From assembly GCF_963678635.1 (NCBI RefSeq), contig NC_087064.1, forward strand, positions 54,022,684-54,086,683: a stretch of DNA of 64,000 bases, given 5' to 3'. Positions within the stretch are counted from its first letter, which is position 1. Each line of letters opens with the position of its first letter. The translations under genes were made by a program, and so were the position numbers. The stretch comes from Symsagittifera roscoffensis. Its lineage: Eukaryota > Xenacoelomorpha > Acoela > Convolutidae. Below are positions 56,491 to 64,000 of this stretch, one piece after another. The notes below the pieces were generated by a model that ran no database searches, was not told where the DNA came from, and saw only the letters and a program-made list of their open reading frames with translations.

Positions 56491-58139
56491 CTCTATCCAA
56501 GTATCAATGCAGCCGTCTGACTCGTCTTTGTATTATTTCGGCTTTTTCAGTGTCCTTTTTGACCTCTCTCCTCTCTCGGTTGACTTCGAGAGCTTGGTGA
56601 TGAACTTCTCGAGAGATCTATTCAGAGGCTCAAACATCGAAGCATACATCGTCGTGTCCTGTGAGACCGTAGTCAGATCTGGGACCGATCTGACTTGTGG
56701 CACAGTGGGCAATCTTTTCTCCGGGGTGGCATCCGTCTCCGGCGGGACCGGGTTCGTCCAGCCTGGCCTCGATGGGGCGGCCCTGGTCCGCTCCCTATTC
56801 CTATATTCGTAGTTCGCTCTCGAATTTTGCTGGGCCCCGGCATAGTTGCCTGCTCCATCTCCATCATTCGCCTGGCGTGAGCGCTCTCTTGGGTTGAAAC
56901 GCTCCTCCCAATTACTTCCGTTTAAGATCTCGTCAAGCTTCTGCATCATCAGGTCAGATTTGGCATCTAACCTTTTTTCCAGGCTAGTCATCGTATGGGC
57001 ATAGGTATTGTCATGATCGTTCAACAATAGCTCGATCTCTCTAGTCATCCTAGCCTTTCTTTCTTCTGACTCTTTGTTTGCCTGTGCCAATCTCTATGCC
57101 AGGCATTGATCGGTGTTGGAATCAATTGAGCCTGATCGACTCTCGCCTGCGACTTCACGTGTGTCAGTTCATCTCGCAAATTCTCCCGACCCTGGTGAGC
57201 TCTCTCGTCGACTTGATCTATTCTTTTAGTCATGTCCCGTCGCAGTTCTTCTAGGCCGGTCATTACGCTAGCAAACATGTCACTTATATCGCCAGCCGCC
57301 CCCAATGCCGGGGTTAGCCCCAGAGAAGATGAGGTCAACTGCGGTTGCAGCCTGGTACTTGATGACGCGCCGCCCTTTTGGTTGCCCATCGACATCATCA
57401 ACCTGTCGATCGATGAGGACGCTCCCATCGTCATCCCATCAGACATGGGCCTGGTCGACGAGGCGGAAAACGCCTTCCTGCTCATGTCGTTCCTTGGGCA
57501 CTGCGTGAAGTTCACATCCGGGTGAGTTATCTCCGGATGGTCATAACTGGAAGTTTTTAGTGACGCCATGCGCTCATCGTACAAAGACCTCCAGCTCTTC
57601 TTGGCTTTTGAGCCCGTTTGTTCTTCACTCGGGCTTATACTCGACATCATCGCGTTCTTGCTCTGCTTCGCCAGAGATGAGTGGGTATTGGCCGGATGTG
57701 AAAGTTCATTTCTCCACCTATGAGTCTTAGTCTCTGGTTTGGACATTCCCCTGAACAACACCTCCTCTCGCGGCTCGACCTCGGAACGCTCCGAGGCCTC
57801 CTCCGTCCTCTCAACTTCCTCCCGTTCGAGGTCCTCGCTTGGCTCAAAGTCGGGTCGAATAAGCGTTCGTTCCCCTTCGTCAAAGGGATCCACCAGCGCC
57901 CCGCTCGTCGGTCCAGCCTCGGCGCTCCGCCCTTGATTGCCATCGAGGTTCTTCTCGCTTCTTACTTTCATTCAGCCCACTGAAAGATCAACTTGACCTT
58001 TAGTCGATTCGTTGTCGGCAAATACGTCGTAAGCGCTGCTAAACGAAGATTGGCTACGTCTAGTTTTAAATTTTTGCGTGCTGCCCTTGCTCAGCCTGGG
58101 AATCTTAGTAGTCGATCCTAACGAGTCTCTACGCTGCAT
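56491..58139 (-). pseudogene. Element 3 gag: N-terminal region
   Basis: The likely start is ATG 58139 (MQRRDSLGSTTKIPRL). An in-frame TGA before 57971 (SVG*MKVRSEKN) separates it from the 308-codon frame 57971-57045, which is Ser/Glu/Arg-rich and ends in a coiled-coil-like stretch (MTGLEELRRDMTKRIDQVDE). The reading then shifts to 57090-56533 (185 codons), which ends at a single TAA joining directly to the capsid frame (KKPK*YKDESDG). Confidence 0.75.
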
Positions 58140-58479
58140 ATTTTGTAATAAACAGTAATATTCGCGCAAATTAATGGCAACGCACAGGTACCGCAAATAA
58201 GTTTTAGTTAATTTACTTAACGCTGCCTACTCGATTTCGTCAGTATCAAAAATGTCTCTTAGATTTCTCGATGATAATTATAGTGACTCAGCTAAAGTTA
58301 CACTCAGGGCCTGCTCAGTATTGATATAATGCTATCTCAACCCCGTCGTATCGTATAACAGTATCACAAAATTTTCACAAGATATAATCAATACACAAAA
58401 CACACCTGATAATCATATAAGAATATCCTACAGGTGACAGCGACCTTTCGTCAGTATCAATTTTACCGCCATACTCTTA

Positions 58480-58914
58480 TCAAATCACTGCTTTGTTAAA
58501 ATCAAACAATCTTTTGTAAATAAGCAGTGATGATTCAGGAATAGATAAAAAAAACTCAGTCTTAAAGAAAAAGACTTCCCTCAATCGAAACACTCCAAAA
58601 GAACGAAGCCCAGGACACTGTCTTCTCAAGTGAGTGAGTATTTGCCTTATACACTCATCGAGGTCTTCTTTTAGGTGTCCCGCGATTGCCCGAGCTGTCC
58701 TACTAAGTAGCTCAAGGCAACCTCTGATCGAAAAATTTCTAAAGTCTATGAAAAAGCTCCCCCACACCCGGGACGCTCCAAGTGCACGAGAGCAGGGAAC
58801 AACTTTTCTTCTCAAGTGAGTGTGTATCTGCCTAATACACTCATCGAGGTCTTCTTTTATGTGTTCCCGGATTGCCCGAGCTTTCCTATTAAGTAGCTCA
58901 AGGCAACCACACAA
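58480..58914 (-). CDS. Leader ORF with an internal duplication, unknown
   Basis: A 144-codon frame upstream of gag. Two similar halves: GCLELLNRKARAIREHIKED and then LDECIRQIHTHLRR, against GCLELLSRTARAIAGHLKED followed by LDECIRQILTHLRR. The duplication is direct at DNA level (58625-58724 and 58811-58909, period about 186 bp). Most differences between the halves change the amino acid, which argues against long-term selection on the protein. It may be a captured fragment or a leader RNA structure. I do not recognise it. Confidence 0.3.
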   Translation of the reverse strand: MCGCLELLNRKARAIREHIKEDLDECIRQIHTHLRRKVVPCSRALGASRVWGSFFIDFRNFSIRGCLELLSRTARAIAGHLKEDLDECIRQILTHLRRQCPGLRSFGVFRLREVFFFKTEFFLSIPESSLLIYKRLFDFNKAVI

Positions 58915-59130
58915 CCAAAAAAAAACAAATCAAAAAAAATTTTTGTTCGTTTGTTCGGGTACCTCTAACAGACCCGATCTAGAATCCAAAGTTGATCACG
59001 AATCTCCGCGTCAAATGGGCTCCTGAGATCTTAATATGCACACCCGTTGGTAGTTCACCTTTTATTACGACTCTAAATGGATATTCTAGTTGCTCAAATT
59101 GCCCCCAGAAGGTCCCCTAATTTTTCAATA

Positions 59131-61199
59131 AGGAGGGTTGCTAAAAGGCTTAAGTCACTCCGGAGGGTTGTTAGGACACTTAGCTTACCTTGGAGGGTTA
59201 TTTCGGAAGGTACCTTAATCACCCAAGTTACTTCGGAGGGTCCCCCTAAACTCACTAAGGAGGTTCAATAAGGGGCTTAATACGCTCCGGAGGGTTACTT
59301 CGGAGGGTTCCTTCAAAATTTCAAATTCTTTGAATATCACTTGTAAGGGTCTCCTACTAGCCTCAGGAGGTGTCAACACCAGCTAAATTCTCCGTGGGGG
59401 TTGTTCTAATTTCTTCGGAGGGTCTCGTGGAAAATTTCCACTAAGGAGGGTTGCTAGGGAGCTTAGCTGACTCCGGAGGGTTACTTCGGAGGGTTCCCCA
59501 AAAATCAAGAAAAAGGGTTATTTTACCGCGACAAAGCCTCCGAATGCGGTGTAACTGACTTAAAACCAGGTTGGCTGACCCGGTCAACCTTCCAGTAGGA
59601 TAAAAAGGTGATCTTATAAAATTTTCTGCCGCTCGGAGGGTTCCCTAAAATTTGGACCCTCCGAACTAACAAATTCTAAAAAAATTTTCTTTTCCGAGAT
59701 TATCAACCCAAAAACGGTTGCAGTTGGGAAAAGTGGTCAAAAACATCGACTTTTGGTACCAAAATTATCCCGATCGGTGGGCTAGTCTTTGAGAAATTGC
59801 CAAAAACGCGTTTGTCAAAATGGCCTTTTCTCACCACCTAAATAGGTTCTGGAAAACTTTTTCCGCAATTCCTATCGAAAGTGCCTAAAAATAAGTGAAA
59901 CGAGCACTTGAACAATGCAAAAAACTGGACCAAAATTGATTTGGAAACAAAAATTTGGCCAATAACTGTCAAATTTGGACCCTCCGATTCCTTCCTTTTT
60001 CAATCTCTAAGTCGTTAGCCCTATCCACGGAGCTAATCGGAGGGTTACTCAAAAATTTCTCCAGTAACCGAGCACGTTTTGCTAGCACGCTCCTAACGCA
60101 AAAATTTTTATTGCTCTAACTCTAAAAACTCAAAAACTCGATCCCAAAAAAAATTGACAAAACTCGGAAAATTATCAAAATTTTGATGAAAAAATCTTGT
60201 TTTTTCTAACTTCTACTGAGTCCATTTTCACGCGGTTTCTTTAGTCAGGGGATCGAACTACGTAGCAACTCCCTATATAGAAGCTTTTTGCTGTTCAGAA
60301 AAGCTCGGATATTCAAAATTTTGGGGGTCTGCAGTTTGGTCGAAAATCAGTATTTTTCGATAAAATTGGATATTTTTCGGGTCTAAATCGGAGACAAGTA
60401 TTAAAGAATAAGGATAATAATCTATTAGTAGTCTTTAATGAATATAATTATACCCTCTTTTGCGCCAAAATACCCGAATTAAGACCCTTAACTCAGAAAT
60501 TCGTGATCGATGGAGGGTACAATCGGACCGCGCCAATCGTGCCCCCCACCTCTTAATTTTTGATGAAATAGTGCCCGAACGATACTAAAATTGTTTCAAC
60601 GATTCCCAACAATCGTTGTAGATGTTGTCCCTGATGCCCCTGTTGAGTGTGGAAGACGTCGGTCAGCTTGCCACTCTACCCTCCGGCCACCATCAAAATC
60701 ACCATTAACGTGCTCAAATACTCAAATTACACTCAAGGGAGGGTACCCAACCCGTCACCAAAACACACAATTTTTCTATCAGAAATGATTTAAATCAACC
60801 TGAAATAACAACAAATAGGAAGTTCAGATCACATCTCGTCCGGAAATAACAAATAAACTGTCATTTTATGTTTTTTATTGTTTTTTGTCTTTTTTGGATT
60901 TTTTACTGTTTTTTGTTCTTTTTTGTTTTCAAATAAATTTGTTTTTGGCTTTTTCACTATTTTTTTTTATGGTTTTACACTATTTTTGTTTGGTTTTACG
61001 CTTTCTCTTTAATTGTTTTTGGTTCCGGGACCTGGGACAAGCGGGCTCATGACTTCCCACCTAACCCTCCGGCCCCCGGAATTTTCGGTGTTACTAAGTT
61101 AAAAAGCTAAATAGTACTAGGCGGAGGGTACGCACCTTCCCCCTAGTACAATAAAGGTCATTAAGGCCTCTAATTCGGGCATACGCCCGGAGTGGAGGG
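59131..61199. repeat. Cluster of about 18 CGGAGGGTT-like motifs
   Basis: Plus-strand copies of GGAGGGT lie at about 59132, 59162, 59192, 59235, 59289, 59301, 59416, 59445, 59475, 59488, 59635, 60039, 60512, 60739, 61123 and 61194. Inverted ACCCTCC copies lie at about 59656, 59979, 60678 and 61075. Flanks are usually TC or AA before and TACTTC or TGCTA after. Spacing is irregular, so this is not a simple tandem repeat. Confidence 0.8.
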
Positions 61200-61279
61200 T
61201 TCGTCGCTGAAACGTTTGCTGATCATGATGGTCCCGTGCCTTTAACAGGCCCCACCCAGGAGCGCCATAAAAACGTCTA

Positions 61280-61454
61280 TGTAACATTCGCCCAAATACT
61301 ACACAGTGACGGAGCGTTGAAAAAGTACCTATTAACGACTGGCAGGCGTCAATTACCTTAATTCTACTCGTTTTTCACCGTCTTGACCTTGCCAGTTGAT
61401 TTTCTGGTCTGTTTAGGGCTAAGTAAAAAGTTACTATTTTTAGGCCATCAGTCA
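61280..61454 (-). repeat. Element 3 5' LTR, incomplete at the assembly gap
   Basis: Matches the start of the 3' LTR at 43672-43846. The remaining about 1.37 kb must be in, or collapsed into, the gap. Confidence 0.85.
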
Positions 61455-61654
61455 NNNNNNNNNNNNNNNNNNNNNNNNNNNNNNNNNNNNNNNNNNNNNN
61501 NNNNNNNNNNNNNNNNNNNNNNNNNNNNNNNNNNNNNNNNNNNNNNNNNNNNNNNNNNNNNNNNNNNNNNNNNNNNNNNNNNNNNNNNNNNNNNNNNNNN
61601 NNNNNNNNNNNNNNNNNNNNNNNNNNNNNNNNNNNNNNNNNNNNNNNNNNNNNN
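61455..61654. other. Assembly gap (200 N)
   Basis: The round size suggests a placeholder. By the LTR comparison at least about 1.4 kb is missing, plus some Element 2 leader. Confidence 0.95.
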
Positions 61655-62578
61655 GGAGGAATGCTCGAGTGAAATATGAGTAACCGAAGTTCTTCACAGT
61701 TTATCCTAATAATAATGGTTAGTTTTCTAATAATTTCTGTTAGTCCTGAGTCTTTGATAAGGGTTGCAGAGTGAATTGACGTTTGAGGTCGCTAGACACT
61801 TTTAATTATGATGTGGGGGAACAAAAATGTTCTGATTGACCCAAGGGAAGCCTTTATGATCTGTATTATTAAAAACAATTATCGAAAAGCAAAGATTGGC
61901 CTTGATAATTGTTCAGATACAAGATTAAAGTTAAAGAAAATTTATAGGTTTAAAAATTTGTTCAAAGGTTTTGATTTGAGTTGATATGAGTTTTTGAATG
62001 AATGTAATTATGTTTCAGGTGAGGAAGTGACGATGAATAAAAAAGCAGTTCTTGAAAAGCAAGAATTTCTTCATAAATTTACTAAAACAAAACAAAAATT
62101 TAATTTCTAGCTAATTTTGTGTTATTATTTTAAAAAAAATAATTTTACAAGTCTTTCAAAATTAAAATACTGCAGTATTCGATGGAAAAAATGACTTGTA
62201 TTCTGTTTATCAGTTGTAATTTTTAATATATATAGGGCTATAAAGCATCAAGAAATTTATTGCTTGGAAATTAGGTTTCTTTTTCCAAGTAAATTCACTT
62301 TCATGTCAGAGAATATAAATCTACTGCATAGAAGATTCTGAGGACATATACTTTTTGCGGTTTGCGTCTTGTCAGGATGTAGCAGCTTTGTCTATCGGTC
62401 AGTTTTTGAACTGGTGTTTGTTGTATAGTTTGAATATTGGGGTAGATTCATTGAGACGTAGAGACATATCTAATAAATTGTCTAGTCAATCTATCATTTT
62501 ATTTTGGTGTTTTTTCCAATTCAAATTTGCTAAATCTAGGTTAGTTAGGTCTTGTTTGAGACTTTTCGTCGCACCAGA
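61655..62578 (-). mobile_element. Element 2, right (5') part: leader with PBS
   Basis: Aligned with the Element 1 leader at 21140-22070, for example GACGTTTGAGGTCG (61772 and 21268). GTCGCACCA plus GA directly before the LTR is the same PBS and spacer as in Element 1. This shows that the sequence right of the gap belongs to the Element 1/2 family. Confidence 0.8.
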
Positions 62579-62968
62579 TGAGTTTTAGCCAGAGGTAGCG
62601 TTCTCACAGAGTAATTTCAGATAAGGTACACCGTCTGTTCGTCGCGCTATCTTATTTTCGTCCGGATAGATTCGTGCAACTTCTCAGTCTAGTACCAATC
62701 CTTATCTTACTCTTATATCTCCTAGCCCCAATAGATCTAATGTAAACTGGTAATTGCGGGTCAGTTTTACGGAACCTGTCCAAAGGAGAGCAAGTGTTTT
62801 CTAAGATTTATTCAAATTGTTTTGGTGCTGAAACTACAAGTTTTTTCAGCACCACAATTATTTTTCAGTGTTAGTTATGGAATATGATAGGTTATTTAGT
62901 AATATTCTATAGGGATAGTTTTATCAATCATATAATTCGTTATAAGAACTTGTTCACAACTGGTTCCA
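62579..62968 (-). repeat. Element 2 5' LTR
   Basis: 390 bp, TGAGTTTTAG...TGGTTCCA. The hairpin at 62825-62852 has two mismatches in its right arm. It is the only complete LTR of Element 2, whose other LTR survives only as the two partial copies. Confidence 0.85.
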
Positions 62969-63521
62969 ATTGGATGAATTTTTGTGAGTAAAAAATCCAT
63001 TCAATTCGGTCTAAATTGATTTTTTAGTCATTTTGGCTTCAAAATTTTCCAGAAAAATTGATTCAAGTCGATCTTAACAAAACAGTGTCTAAATAGTACA
63101 TTGTTAATCAGTTTGGATCGGTTTAAAATCAAATTAAAATCAATTTAAATGGATTCAAAACCATTTTTTCAATGCGGGGATATTTGCTTCCGTTTGCTTA
63201 AGACTTTCACACGGTATTTCCAAGCTAGTTTTTGCCGACCAAAAGCTAGAGTGGAGAATATAGTGTTTGAAAGGACAATCTAAAAAGTCACAAAAAATTT
63301 AAAAGTTCAAACTTGTCGAAAAGTGATTATAACTCAAATTTTCGGCATGCTTTGAAAATGTGACGGGTTTTCGTTTCATCCAAACATGGACTTAAATTTA
63401 ATATTCTTATCCCCAGAATGGGTTAAAGCAACGTTTTTTGCAAATTAAATTTTAATTATACTCTTAAATTATTTGATGCGGACGTTGAGACGGAAACGAA
63501 CATAAAATTAAATTGATCGGG
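62969..63521. other. Host flank right of Element 2, AT-rich
   Basis: No gene recognised. ATTCAA/AATCAATTTAAAT-like short repeats near 62985-63160. Confidence 0.4.
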
Positions 63522-63785
63522 TCAAGTAAATTGTTTTGCTGCTTTGGGAGACATATCGCCACAACTAGTAGCAAGCAATAATTCATCTGAATTCTGAAAA
63601 TGACATTTTGTCTCAACCAGTTTAATCACGAATCTTTGTTTAGTGATTCCGGGAAACAATCCATATCGAATCCCACAGCATAGTTGTTGAAAAGAATGAT
63701 TTATTGAATTTAAATTCAAAGAAGTTGTCTTTCCATTGGTAAATTGGTCTGGTACAAATGTTCGCCTCTTGTTGACGATGACCAA
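63522..63785 (-). CDS. Doubtful ORF, unrecognised
   Basis: An 87-codon frame opening at TTG, not ATG; the frame stays open upstream through a hydrophobic stretch (KICFYFVSLLVIVNKRR). It contains QQLCCGIRYGLFPGITKQRF and ends DMSPKAAKQFT. I recognise no family. It could be an exon of a host gene or chance. Confidence 0.2.
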   Translation of the reverse strand: MVIVNKRRTFVPDQFTNGKTTSLNLNSINHSFQQLCCGIRYGLFPGITKQRFVIKLVETKCHFQNSDELLLATSCGDMSPKAAKQFT

Positions 63786-64000
63786 CAGGGAGACGAAATA
63801 AAAGCAAATTTTTTTATTTTCAAAAATTCAAATTGTTTTAAAACTGATTACGAAAAAGTGAGCGAAAAAAAATTTACTTGAAATTGCTTGAAAAACAATT
63901 AAAGTCGCAAACAATAACCCCACGAATCAAGCTGCATCTGCTAGCTTCGGCAGAGTCCCAAGCGGAAAGTTGCCTACTAATTTTATCCTTATTTGAGAAC
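63786..64000. other. AT-rich end of window
   Basis: Nothing recognised apart from the upstream extension of the preceding frame. Confidence 0.3.

Larger units (their letters stand above)
58140..61279 (-). promoter_or_regulatory. Element 3 leader (about 3.1 kb) with primer-binding site
   Basis: This very long 5' untranslated leader holds a small duplicated ORF (58480-58914), the GGAGGGT motif cluster (59131-61199) and T-rich stretches (60860-61020). CCACCCAGGAGCGCCA at 61252-61267 reads as a tRNA 3' end on the plus strand. Its complement is a candidate primer-binding site 12 bases inside the LTR. I cannot assign the tRNA. Confidence 0.6.
43672..61454 (-). mobile_element. Element 3: Ty3/gypsy LTR retrotransposon with macro domain and accessory ORF2, nested in Element 2
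   Basis: The first 175 bases at 43672 (TGTAACATACG...) recur at 61280-61454 (TGTAACATTCG...), where the assembly gap begins. The order on the minus strand is 5' LTR, PBS, 3-kb leader, gag, PR-RT-RNase H, integrase, post-integrase domain with macro fold, ORF2, polypurine tract, 3' LTR. By eye about 9 of 175 aligned LTR bases differ. Element 2 sequence lies on both sides (gag at 43600, leader and LTR from 61655), so Element 3 inserted into Element 2. The target-site duplication cannot be tested because its right side is in the gap. Confidence 0.85.

Noticed and set aside
59131-59500. Ribosome-binding-site-like GGAGG motifs
   Set aside because: They repeat without start codons, in an animal-type genome, on the strand opposite to the element's genes.

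Overview
The window looks like draft sequence from an AT-rich invertebrate genome. An arthropod, perhaps a branchiopod crustacean, is my guess from the retroelement types and one short candidate intron; no single marker proves it. There is no bacterial operon structure. A 200-N run at 61455-61654 marks an assembly gap. Most of the 64 kb consists of three large LTR retrotransposons, all reading on the minus strand, in a host background holding one convincing small gene, two doubtful ones and many AT-rich repeats.

Layout. (1) 1-4728 is host sequence: an intronless 198-codon ORF for a Pro/Tyr-rich tail-anchored protein (793-1389), two inverted-repeat (MITE-like) elements (1798-2039 and 2135-3178), ATTATAATC-type AT repeats and C/G-rich low-complexity DNA. 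(2) 4729-22434 is Element 1, a 17.7-kb Ty3/gypsy-type element with TG...CA LTRs, a TATA target-site duplication, a PBS, gag-pol, an env-like ORF and an additional 3' ORF ('ORF3'). All are broken. (3) 22435-26710 is host sequence with a plus-strand integrase remnant, more AT repeats, a C-rich block, a possible small exon, a hairpin and a 27-bp tandem repeat. (4) 26711-43671 plus 61655-62968 are the two parts of Element 2, a diverged relative of Element 1. It is rearranged at its 3' end by a 2.75-kb tandem duplication. (5) 43672 to the gap is Element 3, a different Ty3/gypsy lineage nested inside Element 2. It has 1.54-kb LTRs, a 3-kb leader rich in a GGAGGGT motif, gag with two zinc knuckles, a long PR-RT ORF, RNase H, integrase, a TARG1-like macro domain at the end of pol, and a large accessory ORF with no membrane segment in the usual env position. 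(6) 62969-64000 is flanking sequence with one doubtful ORF.

How the genes relate. Within each element gag would build the particle, and protease, RT, RNase H and integrase would do the copying and insertion. The 3' ORFs are the unusual parts: env-like plus ORF3 in Elements 1 and 2, and macro domain plus ORF2 in Element 3. All three copies carry stops, frameshifts or changed catalytic residues, so none looks autonomous here. Comparing Elements 1 and 2 nevertheless shows which ORFs and RNA structures were conserved: ORF3, a paired hairpin in the LTR, the PBS with its 2-nt spacer, and a shared UGA inside the env-like ORF.
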